Below, one piece after another: positions 17,781 to 28,099 of a stretch of 64,000 nt of DNA; position 1 is the first letter of the stretch, and each line of letters starts with the position of its first letter. Where the stretch lies: assembly GCA_965221765.1 (NCBI GenBank), contig OZ244911.1:2480001-2544000 (forward strand). Reading direction: 5' to 3'. The notes below the pieces were generated by a model, which did not search any database, was not told the origin of the DNA, and saw only the letters and a list, made by a program, of their open reading frames with translations. This stretch comes from Bin25 sp965221765 (lineage in GTDB: Bacteria; Bacteroidota; Bacteroidia; Flavobacteriales; Flavobacteriaceae). A program made the translations under genes and the position numbers.

Positions 17781-20700
17781 ATGAATTTTAAATTTTACCC
17801 ATCATCCATACTTAAACCCATACCACTCATGACTCGCTTATCCGATCTTAGACCCTCTTGGTCGATGCCCTTGATTCTTTTGATCTTCTTTGCCTGTGGC
17901 GAAGATTCCGTGCGCACCAAGCCCGTTACCCCCCCCCCTATTTTATACCATAGCCACCGCCACGAGTATCGGTGGGACCATCACCCCGACCCAACGCATG
18001 GCCAGTGGACAGTCCGTAGCCATCACTGCCACCCCTAACCAACATTATCAATTCAAAACCTGGACGGGCAATTGTCCCATCAATAGCCAAGAAGCCAGCC
18101 TCCGTTTTGAGGCCAGCGGTCATTGCTCTATCACGGCAGTCTTTGAAAAAATCAACTATCCCATCACCGCCACCACCACCGACGGAGGAACGGTCACCGG
18201 ACTGCCCGCCCAGGGCAGCCCCCAAGGACAGCCCATCACCCTTCGAGCCGTGCCCCAAGAATACCATCTCTTTGCCGGCTGGACCACCGATGGGGATTCG
18301 GGTTGCCCCACCCTAGAAGACCCCACCCCACCAACCCTCTCTTTTGTCATCCAAGGGCCCTGCGCATTACAAGCTGCTTTTCAAAAAGTCCAACGCACCA
18401 TCACTACCGCCATCAATACAGGAGGTACCATTACCCCCACCCAAACTATCGAGCATGGCCAAGAAATCACCATTACCATAACCCTCGAAGAGGGCTATAC
18501 ACTAAACCAATGGACGGACAACTGCGGGACCTTTTCTCCCCAAGACCTCACCATCACCTTTTCCGCTACCGAGGATTGCCAGCTCCAAGCCATTCTTGAA
18601 AAAAAACAATATCTCGTGCAGGCCACGGCCACTTTAGGCGGATCTGTTAATAATCCCAATCGTATAGAAGCCATCCATGGCCAACAAGTGGAGTTCACTG
18701 CCCAAGCCGATGAAAATCATGTCTTTGCGGGATGGAAAACACAAGAAACTTCGGAATGCCCCACCTTGGAAAACCCCCAAGACCCCATCCTATCGTTCAC
18801 CGTGACGGGCCCCTGTGCCCTGCAAGCCCGCTTCATGAAAGCCCCCCGCACCATCACCACCGCCATTATTAATGAAGGGGGCACCATTAGCCCTCCCCAA
18901 ACCATCGAACATGGACAAACCGTCCGCATTACCATCGAGGTGGAGGACGACTATACCTTAGAAGCATGGAAAAGCGATTGTGGTAGCTTTTCTCCCCAAG
19001 AGGACACTATCACCTTTATCGCTACCAACGATTGCCAAGTGACTGCCGTGTTAAAACCAAAAACCTATCTCATCCAAGCCACCGCCTCCCCAGGAGGCAC
19101 CATCCAAAAGCCACAACAGCACCAAGCCACCAAAGGACAAACCATCGTCTTTAACGCCCAAGCCAACCAAAACCATGTCTTTGAACGATGGACTACCGAT
19201 GGAAGCCCCGGTTGTCCCACCCTCCAGAATCCAACCCAGCCCAAACTATCTTTGACCGCCATAGGAGCTTGTGCCTTCCAAGCCCGATTTACCAAAGCCC
19301 AACGCACCATCACTACCGCCATCAATGAAGGCGGCACCATTACCCCCTCCCAAACCGTCCCCCATGGACAAACCGTCCGCATTACCATCGAGGTGGAGGA
19401 CGACTATACCTTAGAAGCATGGAAAAGCGATTGCGGCAGCTTTAGCTCCAATGAGACCACCATTACCTTGATCGCTACCAAAGATTGTCAAGTCAGCGCC
19501 CTGCTCGAAGAAGCAGTAGAGCAAGAACCCAGCCCAACAACCGAGACCCCACCCAGTCCAACAACAGAAAATCCACCCACTCCAACACCCAGCACACCCC
19601 CCAGCAATCCTACCCCCGTGAATCCACAGCCCGTCATCCCCGATCCTGTCGATGCGGCCGATGCTTGTGCCCAACCCCTCGAATTCGCCCCCAATGGTCA
19701 TACCATCCAAGTCAAGGAAGCCTGCCGAGGATTCCAACGCGATGAGATTAATGACCTCAACCTATACCATTTGGTAGGAAAGACCCCTACCTTCCAAGGC
19801 GTGACCTATACCATCGTCGATGATTTTAGCATCCGAGATCGACGAGACCAAGGCTTGCCCATGAGCAATATCGTCACCACCTTCGTCACCAATATGAATA
19901 GCCTATTCTCTAACAATCACGGCTGTGATGAACAACAAATGAATTGCCGGTTCGTCAGCAGCACCTTTAATGAAGATATCAGCCATTGGGATACCAGTAA
20001 CGTCACCACCATGGATTTTATGTTTCGAGGAGCCACCGCCTTTAATCAAGATATCGGCCCCTGGGATACCAGTCAGGTCACCAGCATGGCAGCCCTATTT
20101 GAAAAAGCTACCGCCTTTAATCAAGATATTGGACCGTGGGAGGTCTCCAAGGTCACTATCATGACCTTGATGTTTAAAGGAGCCACCGCCTTCAATCAAG
20201 ACATCGGTGATTGGGATGTCAGTAGCGTCACCAACATGGGAAGTCTCTTTGCGGATGCCACCGCCTTTAATCAAGATATCGGCCAATGGAATGTGGGACA
20301 GGTCACCAATATGACTCGGATGTTTCAAGATGCCACCGCCTTTAATCAAGATATCGGGAATTGGAATGTCGCCAAAGTCACCACTATGGCCTCCATGTTT
20401 CAAAAAGCCACCAGCTTCAACCAAGACCTCCCTTGGAATCAAAAGGTCGCCAAGGTTACCACTATGGCTCGAATGTTTCAAGAAGCCACCAGCTTCAATG
20501 GCGATATCAGCGACTGGAATGTCTCAGAAGTCAAACTGATGCATCACCTCTTTTATCAAGCCTCCGCCTTTAATCAAGATATCGGCGACTGGAACGTCGC
20601 CAAGGTCACCTCGATGCTCTCGATGTTTAATCAAGCCTCCGCCTTTAATCAAGACCTCAGTAAATGGAATATCGGAAAAGTCGAAAATGCCCAAGCCTTT

Positions 20701-21600
20701 GCCTCCGGCGCCAATGAACAATGGGTTGACGATGAACCCAAAATGCCCCCCTGTCTCTATGACGGCTTCCTAGTGCGTAATATCCTCTCAATCGATGCCA
20801 ATGGCATCACCATCAAAGCCAATCCCTGTCAAAATAAGTATATGGGCCAAAACAATCGATTAATCAGAAAAACCGCCCGATTCAATGGCCAAAACTATCG
20901 CATCGCCGATCGAGCGTTGCTGCTACGCATCATCAATCTTCCGGCCGGAGAACATACGTATGTGGGCAATGTTGAGCATCTCGTGACCACCTTCGTGACC
21001 GATATGAACTCCTTGTTCCAAGGGAAAGCCACCTTTAATCAAGATATTAGCTCCTGGGATACTAGTAGCGTTGAGAATATGGCTTCTATGTTTTTTGGGG
21101 CAAAGGCCTTCAACCAAGATATCGGATCATGGAATGTCAGTAATGTGACAAATATGAGTTTTATGTTTTTTCAAGCTACCGCATTCAACCAAGACATCGG
21201 ATCATGGAATGTGAGTAAGGTGACCAATATGCTTTCTATGTTTACTATTGCTACCGCCTTTAATCAAAATATCGGTTCATGGAATGTGAGTAAGGTGACA
21301 AATATGGGAGGGATGTTTTTTCAAGCTACCGCGTTTAATCAAGACATTGGCGAGTGGAATGTGAGTCGTGTGGAGACTATGACTTCTATGTTTAGTGGTG
21401 CGGGGGCCTTCAATCAAGACATTGGGGAGTGGGATGTGGGTAATGTGAGGAATATGATATTAATGTTTTCTGAAGCTAGTAAGTTTAATCAAAATATCAG
21501 TGGTTGGAATGTCAATAATGTTAGAAATTGTTCTTTTTTTTCTACTAGTTCAAGTTTGATTCAAGCCTATCATCCTCCCTTTAGCAATTGTACCCCATAA
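17781..21600 (+). CDS. giant surface lipoprotein with InlB-B-like and DUF285 (BspA-like) repeats; currently out of frame at a C10 tract
   Basis: The signal peptide is in one frame (ATG 17781, or 17829; LLIFFAC lipobox) and the body in another (17939-21600). The switch point is a C10 tract immediately after the acylated Cys region. With C10 the signal frame ends at 18038; with C9 or C12 signal and body fuse into about 1256-1272 aa. The body has seven divergent InlB B-type repeats of about 70-75 residues (pattern ITTAI..GGTI.P.Q...HGQ...I), a Pro/Thr linker near 19515-19650, ten DUF285 25-residue repeats (FNQDIG.WNV..VT.M..MF..A.A), a second non-repeat module, then seven more. This is an adhesin-like, surface-displayed design. 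Base composition is far richer in C and G than in its neighbours, except near the 3' end. An in-frame ATG at 17890 would give a protein without a signal. Confidence 0.85.
17929..17938. repeat. C10 homopolymer after lipoprotein signal peptide
   Basis: Ten C following GTTA. Reading ACC CCC CCC CTA (C9) keeps the body in frame; the present C10 does not, and C11 hits TAG within a few codons. This is a translational on/off switch position. Confidence 0.9.
17944..19512 (+). repeat. seven divergent InlB B-like repeats
   Basis: Protein-level repeats of about 70-75 residues alternating between two subtypes: one ending in a Cys-containing NCG/DCG plus DCQ pattern, the other carrying a Gly-Cys-Pro-Thr-Leu motif and ending in GPCALQA.F. 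Some copies are nearly identical at DNA level (for example around 18900-18990 and 19360-19450), so recombination between copies is possible. Confidence 0.75.
19966..20715 (+). repeat. DUF285 tandem repeats, block 1 (ten 75-bp units)
   Basis: Ten consecutive units of about 25 codons starting Phe-Asn-Gln-Asp-Ile. The fragment TTTAATCAAGATATCGG recurs with only third-position changes. The seventh unit has an extra residue and the tenth is degenerate. The pattern matches the Bacteroidota/Mycoplasma lipoprotein 25-residue repeat (DUF285). Confidence 0.9.
21034..21546 (+). repeat. DUF285 tandem repeats, block 2 (seven 75-bp units)
   Basis: A second array of seven units of the same 25-residue repeat, separated from block 1 by a copy of the non-repeat module (PPCLYDGFLVRN... 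to VTTFVTDMNSLFQ). Codon usage here is markedly more AT-rich than in block 1, suggesting separate origin or amelioration. Confidence 0.9.
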
Positions 21601-21872
21601 GGTCTATAGAAGTTGAGGGTTTTTAATCGGTTGTTTTTTGTTTTCAAACGATGATTAATTTAGAAATAGATGAAATGAATAGGGTAGCAGGTTTGCACTA
21701 GCGAGTTGAACATGGCAACTCTGAAAATGAGGTTGCAACAAATGTTTAAAAACTAATATACGAGTCAAATGATTCCATTAATTAAATTTGCTTTTTAATT
21801 TTTTTTCTACCTTGTATATAGGGGAACTGTTGTAGTTTACCAATTAATTAACTCAAATCAGTCAAGCCATCA

Positions 21873-22598
21873 ATGAATGATCAAATTTTTCAAGACTCTG
21901 AGAAAAGTATTGTGAAATTTGTCGATTGTCAAATTAATATTGACAATAATCAAGTGATTAACAATCTAAATTTTGAAATTCATAAAGGTGAATTCGTTTT
22001 TCTTATTGGTCAAACGGGATCTGGAAAATCTACATTGATGAAACTTCTTTACGGTGATCTACCGATTAAAAAGGGAAATGCTTGGGTTGTAGGTTTTGAT
22101 TTAAAAAAAATCAAAACCAAAAACATCCCTAAGTTGAGAAGAAAGTTGGGAATCGTATTTCAAGATTTTAAACTATTGAATGATCGTAATATCTTTGAAA
22201 ACCTCGCATTTGTTTTAAGAGCAACGGGGTGGAAATCTAAAAAGAAAATCAAACATCGCGTTTTTCAAACTCTAAAATTGGTCAATGTCGATGTCAATAC
22301 TAAAAAATATCCCATCGAATTATCTGGTGGAGAGCAACAACGAATTGCGATTGCTCGTGCTATATTGAATAATCCTCAAATAATTATAGCCGACGAACCA
22401 ACTGGAAATTTAGATCCTAAAACTTCTTTAGAATTAATGCGATTGTTTGAAAAGTTGCATCAAAATGGAATGACTATTTTGATGTCTACGCATAATTATA
22501 ATATGGTTTTAACGTTTCCTGGAAAAATCTATCGACTTGAAAATAAAACCTTGGAAGAAGTGGTTACTCGAAGAGTTCAAAAAAAATCATTCGATTAA
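21873..22598 (+). CDS. ftsE: cell division ATP-binding protein FtsE
   Basis: ABC-type ATPase of 241 aa with Walker A GQTGSGKSTL, Q-loop GIVFQDFKLL, signature LSGGEQQRIAIARA and Walker B IIIADEPTGNLD. The sequence style (LLNDRNIFENLAFVLRATG) is that of FtsE, which partners the membrane protein FtsX to regulate peptidoglycan hydrolysis at the division site. The probable partner ftsX lies at 37041-37967, not adjacent; separation of the two genes is common in Bacteroidota. Confidence 0.88.
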   Translation: MNDQIFQDSEKSIVKFVDCQINIDNNQVINNLNFEIHKGEFVFLIGQTGSGKSTLMKLLYGDLPIKKGNAWVVGFDLKKIKTKNIPKLRRKLGIVFQDFKLLNDRNIFENLAFVLRATGWKSKKKIKHRVFQTLKLVNVDVNTKKYPIELSGGEQQRIAIARAILNNPQIIIADEPTGNLDPKTSLELMRLFEKLHQNGMTILMSTHNYNMVLTFPGKIYRLENKTLEEVVTRRVQKKSFD

Positions 22599-22647
22599 TC
22601 GAACTTTATTTTGCTATTGAAGTATTTTATTTTTTGATGCATCATTG

Positions 22648-23469
22648 ATGGATTTCAAACGTTTTTTAAATCAAAACCCTAAATCGTTTTTTTTAATTGC
22701 TGGTCCTTGTGCTATTGAAGATGAACCAACCACTTTTCAAATTGCCCACCATATCCATCGTGTTTGTCAATCACTAGGCATCCCCTATATATTCAAAGGA
22801 AGCTTTAAAAAAGCCAATCGTACTCGAATAGATAGTTTTACTAGTATTGGTAATTCTAAGGCTCTTAAAATCTTACACAATATTGGTCAAACACTAAAAA
22901 TCCCTGTTTTAACAGACATTCACGAAACCATAGATGCCCCAATTGCTGCAAAATATGTGGATGTTTTACAGATACCCGCTTTTTTAGTTCGTCAAACTGA
23001 TTTAATCATTGCTGCTGCTAAAACTGGAAAAACAGTAAATCTCAAAAAGGGACAATTCATGTCTCCTGAAAACATGAGGTTTGCTACTGAAAAAGCCATC
23101 AAGACAGGCAATACAGATGTTTTTATAACTGAACGAGGCACCCAATTTGGATATGGTGACTTAGTGGTTGATTTTCGAGGAATACCCATCATGAGATCGT
23201 TTGCTCCAACGGTGATGGATATTACTCATTGCTTACAAAAACCCAACATGTCAGAAGGCGTTACTGCTGGACTCCCTCATTTAATAGAAACCATGGGCCG
23301 AGCTGCCGTAGCGGTTGGAATTGATGGTATTTTTTTAGAAACTCATCCTAATCCATCTCATGCAAAAAGCGATGGAAAAAACATGTTAAAACTCGATAGA
23401 GTTGAAATTATATTAAAACGATTGATTAGAATTCATAAAACTGTTGACTCGCTAAAATCACTTGATTGA
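22648..23469 (+). CDS. kdsA: 3-deoxy-8-phosphooctulonate (KDO-8-P) synthase
   Basis: Condenses arabinose-5-phosphate and phosphoenolpyruvate in the first committed step of the KDO core of lipopolysaccharide, implying a Gram-negative envelope. Family blocks are all present: FFLIAGPCAIE, FKGSFKKANRTR, TDIHE, FLVRQTDLI, NLKKGQFMSPENM, TERGTQFGYGDLVVDFRG and ETHPNPSHAKSDG. About 273 aa. I take ATG 22648 rather than TTG 22645. It follows ftsE by about 50 bp. Confidence 0.96.
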   Translation: MDFKRFLNQNPKSFFLIAGPCAIEDEPTTFQIAHHIHRVCQSLGIPYIFKGSFKKANRTRIDSFTSIGNSKALKILHNIGQTLKIPVLTDIHETIDAPIAAKYVDVLQIPAFLVRQTDLIIAAAKTGKTVNLKKGQFMSPENMRFATEKAIKTGNTDVFITERGTQFGYGDLVVDFRGIPIMRSFAPTVMDITHCLQKPNMSEGVTAGLPHLIETMGRAAVAVGIDGIFLETHPNPSHAKSDGKNMLKLDRVEIILKRLIRIHKTVDSLKSLD

Positions 23470-23642
23470 TCTGTTCAATAGTCACATTTTAAATTAAAAT
23501 CGTTTATCAAACTATATTTTAGACTGCTCCTATTTTTGGGGAATCTTACACTCGGTAGTTTTAGATAATGATACACGGATAAAAATAGAAGATAGTGTCA
23601 TTTTATCAAAATTTTTTAATTTTGTAGAGAAAGACACCATTC

Positions 23643-24418
23643 ATGAAACTGCAACGTGTTTTAGAAGGTATCCTCATGAGGTCGTTTTTACCTCTCGTTT
23701 TTAAAAAAAACAAGGGTTATCCAATACCTTATTACAGAAATATAAACAACAAGGTTATTTAACATCTTTAGGTTATGGGGCATGGTGTCTCGCTGGTCAA
23801 AAACCAACGCTATTCCATGCATTATCTTGCTTACAAAAACAAGAACAGCAACCGATACATATTGGAGGATTAACAGCTTTAATAATCCATCAAAAAACGC
23901 ATTATGTCTATCCAGAAATGGGTGCCCTATGGTTATTCATGCCCATCGGCTCTCATCTTCCTTTTTGGTTTAGAAAAATCGATTGGGGGGTTTGGTATCA
24001 AGTACATCAAACCAATTTTTTACCATCTTCTATGGGATTGATTTCTTGGTCATTGCAAACATCATGTCCAATCCAAATATCATCCATTGAACGGGCTACT
24101 TTAGAATGTTTACATCAAGCCCCTCGAAATATTTCTTTAGCTGAATGTTATCAAAATTTAGAATGTTTGATGTTTCAACACTTAGTAGATGTTCATCGGT
24201 GGCAACATTTATTAGAACAATGTCGATCTTATAAAGTCAAAAAATTATTATTGAGTTTTGCTGAACATCAAGAAGTCGATTGGTTCGACGATTTAAATAT
24301 ATCCCAGATTTCATTAGGACAAGGAATTCATGCTACCCATTTATTTGAAGGAGGGCAATTGGATAAAAAATATCGAGTGATGATTCCTAAAAGTGTATTG
24401 GCTTTAGATGGTTATTGA
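23643..24418 (+). pseudogene. AbiEi-type antitoxin, broken
   Basis: This is the first gene of a type IV (AbiE) toxin-antitoxin pair. The N-terminus MKLQRVLEG (ATG 23643) is in one frame. The winged-helix part PHEVVFTSRF is in another and runs into TAA at 23702-23704, where relatives have Leu-Lys-Lys. The same frame then continues QGLSNTLLQKYKQQGYL, GYGAWCLAG, and stays open to TGA 24418, including GGLTALIIHQKTHYV. So at least one frameshift and one stop lie in the N-terminal third. A product starting at the ATG near 23918 would lack the DNA-binding domain. It lies directly upstream of a broken AbiEii gene. Confidence 0.75.
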
Positions 24419-24436
24419 TCCATGACTTGATAAATC

Positions 24437-25385
24437 ATGAGTTATTCTAATGAAGTGATCTAACAATCACGATGGTTGTTGGATATCTTACCCATGGTTC
24501 AAAAGGAATCTTGTTTTGCTCTCCATGGCGGGACCGCTTTGAATTTTTTTATTTTGGATATGCCTCGTTTATCTGTAGATATTGATTTAATTTATTGTCC
24601 GATTCATGAATCACTTGGACAAGGGATTCACCACATCAATCAAGCTTTGACGCGTATAGTTCGTGATGTGGCATCACACTATCCCACATGTCATATTCGA
24701 AAAAAATATAAATCATCGAAATTGTATCTTGAAAAAGATGGCCTATTGATTAAAATAGAACCCAATAAGTTTATGCGAGGGACGATTCTAAAGCCTCAAA
24801 TAAAATCATTAACCCCTAAAACAGCTTAGTTTTTTAATCAGCAAATATCAATGAATATTGTCCCCGTTGAACAAATCGTGGGTGGTAAATTTTGTGCGGC
24901 ATTAGAACGAAAATTAGTTCGTGATTTATTTGATATCCAATCCATATATCATGAATTACCAATAAATGAAGCCATGAAAGAAGGTTTTTTGTATAGTCTA
25001 TTAAGTAGTTCTAATTCGATTTTGAGTCATTTTTCGATTCCTATCGAACATCGTCAAAATCCAACCCGAACAGAAGTCGCTGGGATTATTGACCAGCCAT
25101 TAACAGAGTATGAATCAAACGACATTTCAAAATTTATTAACTCATATTCATACTTGGTTGAATGCTCAGGATAAAGAATTTTTAATCGAATTTAAAAAAG
25201 GTAATATTTCTTATAGAGATTACCATTGGTTATCTTTTCCAAGTATTCAACGAAAATTAGATCATTTAATGATTTTAAAATCTAAAAAACCAGAGATTCA
25301 CCGACAATATGTGCAAGCCTTAGAAGCTATATTTAAAGATACACCCATGAAGAAAAAATCCATTATTCCTGCCATTCAACGATAA
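24437..25385 (+). pseudogene. AbiEii-type nucleotidyltransferase toxin, broken
   Basis: Starts ATG 24437 (MSYSNEVI), stop TAA, then in the same frame LLDILPMVQKESCFALHGG with the nucleotidyltransferase signature GGTALNFF...RLSVDIDLIY. A second in-frame stop (TAG 24827-24829) interrupts before VEQIVGGKFCAALERK and RDLFDIQSIY. Near 25110-25140 the frame shifts to the C-terminal part (LTHIHTWLNAQ, PSIQRKLDHLM), ending TAA 25385. Two nonsense codons and one frameshift make it non-functional. In intact AbiE systems this toxin is held in check by AbiEi and provides abortive infection against phage. Confidence 0.85.
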
Positions 25386-25858
25386 TATCCTACCGTTATC
25401 TTATGAAAACGACTAGACAAATCACCATTGGGGAGATATCATTCAAAAAACTATCCCTAGATAAATCATAAAAATCAAACGAATTAAGGATTTTCAACAA
25501 AAAGACTTCGTGATGATTCATATGGATTTTAATGAAAAAACATCCTATAAAATCTTATCACATCAAAAAGAAATACAAATCGTCGGCAAGAAAACGATCT
25601 GATGGACGCCCCATCACCCACAATGAATGTCTATTTGATCACTATAGGATGTATTGAAAGAAATTCATGGAACCATGAGTCCAAGATATTCTTTTTTGCT
25701 TATTCAAGTGGTCTCCCTATTCAGCTCAAAGAACTATGATAACATAACTACAACTAAAAAAAAGACTTTTTAAGGAGCGACTTTCTGCAGTCTTAACATT
25801 TATCCTACCCGATAGTATTAGATTTTTTAACTTGTGGTCTTTATACATAAAAATTTCA
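25386..25858 (+). other. non-coding gap, probably holding a decayed gene
   Basis: No intact frame. Around 25490-25600 a plus-strand stretch reads like former coding sequence (DFVMIHMDFNEKTSYKIL, ending in a stop before WTPHHPQ), with more broken pieces to 25740. Family not recognised. The promoter of the following oxidoreductase should be in the last 100 bp. Confidence 0.3.
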
Positions 25859-25879
25859 ATGGCCAAAACAAAGAACATA

Positions 25880-27226
25880 ATGATTAACCGAAGAAAATTT
25901 TTACAAGGAAGCATGGCATCACTCATTCTTTCTCAATTTGGAGTTTATGGATTTGATTTAATCCATCCTTTAAAACCATGGAAAGTAGGTGTTATTGGTA
26001 CAGGATGGTATGGTAAAAGTGATCTATTTCGATTGATGCAGGTCACTCAAGTAGAAGTGGTGGCCTTGTGTGATGTGGATAAAAATCTTTTAAATGAAGC
26101 TTCTGATTTAATTTCAAATAGACTAAAATCTGATATTCAACCCAAACTATATGAAAATTACCAAGAGATGATCAGTGCACATGAATTGGATATTGTCATT
26201 ATTGGAACTCCTGACCATTGGCATGCTCTTCAAACGATCGATTGTCTCAAAGCTGGTATTCATGTGTACGTCCAAAAACCCATTAGTGTTGATGTTCTTG
26301 AAGGACATGCCATGGTCAAAGCAGCAGAAAAATACAACCGCGTAGTACAAGTAGGCACCCAAAGAAAAAGCACGCCTCATCTGATACATGCAAAAAAACA
26401 TGTCGTCGACAAAGGGTTACTAGGTAAAATTGGTCATGTCGAAATGTGTTGCTACTACCATATGAGAGCCGGAGCAAATCCGACAGAAAAACCTATTCCA
26501 AACTATTTGAACTATGATCTTTGGACTGGACCGGCACCATTAAGACCCTATGATCATCTGCCACATAGAGGATGGTGGCGTGCCTTTATGGAATATTGCA
26601 ATGGTATTACAGGAGATATGTGTGTCCATATGTACGATACAGTCCGATGGTTATTAGATTTAAAATGGTCTCATCAAATTACTGCATCAGGAGGAATCTA
26701 CGTACAAAAAGATTCAAAATCTAATACTGCGGATACTCAAACAGCCATTTTCAGACATGATGATTTTAACTGTATTTGGAGTCACCGCACATGGGGAAAT
26801 CCTGTAGATCCAGATTATCCATGGGGATTTTTTATTTATGGTGAACTTGGAACCCTAAAAGGAAGTCCATTTAAATATGAATTTATCCCTAGAGGAAATC
26901 AACCACCCATTGTAAAAGATGTCATCTACCAAAGAGAAGAATTTCCAGAAGATCTCACCGAAAAAGATATCGAACTACAAGCTGCCCCAGCGACCAGATT
27001 ACATATGATTGACTTTTTAGAGGCTATACAAACTGGGAAAAGACCAGCATCGCATATTATGGATGGTCATATTTCTACAGCAAGCTGTATTCTAGCCAAT
27101 ATCGCCATGGAAACCAATCGCTCATTGGTCTATAATCCGGAAAAAATGATTGTTGAAAATGATTTACAAGCCACTAAACTTTTAAAACGATCTTATCGTT
27201 CGGGATGGAAACATCCCTGGCACTGA
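25880..27226 (+). CDS. Gfo/Idh/MocA-family oxidoreductase with Tat signal
   Basis: NAD(P)-dependent sugar-type oxidoreductase of about 448 aa. The N-terminus MINRRKFLQGSMASLILS has a twin-arginine motif, so folded export to the periplasm is expected; I chose ATG 25880 for that reason (ATG 25859 is possible). The Rossmann motif VGVIGTGWYG follows, then VVALCDVD, IIGTPDHWHA, YVQKPISVDVLEG and QVGTQRKS, all typical. The C-terminal domain contains the GGWWRAF-like and GDMCVHMYD blocks seen in Bacteroidota family members. Substrate unknown. It ends one base before the end of the convergent nadC. Confidence 0.9.
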   Translation: MINRRKFLQGSMASLILSQFGVYGFDLIHPLKPWKVGVIGTGWYGKSDLFRLMQVTQVEVVALCDVDKNLLNEASDLISNRLKSDIQPKLYENYQEMISAHELDIVIIGTPDHWHALQTIDCLKAGIHVYVQKPISVDVLEGHAMVKAAEKYNRVVQVGTQRKSTPHLIHAKKHVVDKGLLGKIGHVEMCCYYHMRAGANPTEKPIPNYLNYDLWTGPAPLRPYDHLPHRGWWRAFMEYCNGITGDMCVHMYDTVRWLLDLKWSHQITASGGIYVQKDSKSNTADTQTAIFRHDDFNCIWSHRTWGNPVDPDYPWGFFIYGELGTLKGSPFKYEFIPRGNQPPIVKDVIYQREEFPEDLTEKDIELQAAPATRLHMIDFLEAIQTGKRPASHIMDGHISTASCILANIAMETNRSLVYNPEKMIVENDLQATKLLKRSYRSGWKHPWH

Positions 27227-28099
27227 TTATAAAGATGGTTCGATTAGTAAGCTCATATCAATCAATGCTCTAGAATGCGTTAGCGATCCCATTGAAATAT
27301 AATCCACCCCCTCTTGTGCATAATCCAAAATATTGTTTTGATTGATATTTCCCGATACTTCAATTTTATATTTTTTATCAATCGTTTTGATAGCATGAGA
27401 AATAACATTTGAAGAAAAGTTATCTAGAAGGATTCGATCAATAAAATCATAATCTAAGATTTGTATCACTTCATACAAGTCTCTAACTTCAACGATTACG
27501 AGAGGTTTTGTTTGAAAGTTTGAAATAAATTTAGAAGTTTTATCGAGTGCATTTTTTATGCCACCGCATAAATCAATATGGTTATCTTTTATCAAAAGGG
27601 CATCATACAAACCCATTCGATGGTTTAATCCTCCACCGATTGAAACGGCCCATTTTTCTGCAATTCGAAATCCCGGAGTAGTTTTTCTAGTATCCAATAA
27701 TTGACAAGACCCATGACTGATTATTTTTTTTAAAGTAGCCACATGAGTGGCTATAGCACTCATTCGAGCAATACAATTCAACAAGAGCCTTTCCAATTTA
27801 AGAATTGAAACACTCGATCCCCTTAATTGTCCAATACAACGACCTTTTTCTATGATTTGTCCATCTTCAATGGAACTTTCAAATATTAAATTCGGATCAT
27901 ATTTTTCGACGATGTATTGAGAAAATTTAATTCCAGCGATCATACAATCTTCTTTAGAATATATTTTTCCTAACGAAATTTGGGTTTTATTCAAACAAGC
28001 TTGTGAAGTCAAGTCTCCCGTTCCAATATCTTCTTTGAAATATAAACCGATTAAATCATCCAACTCAGAACGATATTTTTTTAAATAGGATTCACTCAT
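27227..28099 (-). CDS. nadC: nicotinate-nucleotide pyrophosphorylase (quinolinate phosphoribosyltransferase)
   Basis: Third enzyme of de novo NAD synthesis: quinolinate plus PRPP gives nicotinate mononucleotide. The start is ATG 28099 (MSESYLKK), which overlaps the end of nadB by 8 bases. Motifs: EDIGTGDLTS, LNCIARMSAIAT, LDTRKTTPGFR, GGGLNHRMGLYDALLIKDNH, IEVSGNINQNN and YISMGSLTHS. About 290 aa, usual length. Last gene of the nadA-nadB-nadC operon. Confidence 0.96.
   Translation of the reverse strand: MSESYLKKYRSELDDLIGLYFKEDIGTGDLTSQACLNKTQISLGKIYSKEDCMIAGIKFSQYIVEKYDPNLIFESSIEDGQIIEKGRCIGQLRGSSVSILKLERLLLNCIARMSAIATHVATLKKIISHGSCQLLDTRKTTPGFRIAEKWAVSIGGGLNHRMGLYDALLIKDNHIDLCGGIKNALDKTSKFISNFQTKPLVIVEVRDLYEVIQILDYDFIDRILLDNFSSNVISHAIKTIDKKYKIEVSGNINQNNILDYAQEGVDYISMGSLTHSRALIDMSLLIEPSL

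Noticed and set aside
17938..19737. Several minus-strand and alternative-frame ORFs across the lipoprotein gene
   Set aside because: They are low-complexity Gly/Val/Arg- or His/Pro-rich shadows of the GC-rich repeat coding sequence, with no domain or coherent start.
19970..20721. Regular 75-bp spacing in the lipoprotein, considered as a possible CRISPR array
   Set aside because: The period is a multiple of three, the units are coding throughout and all have the same 25-residue pattern; there are no spacers of unrelated sequence.
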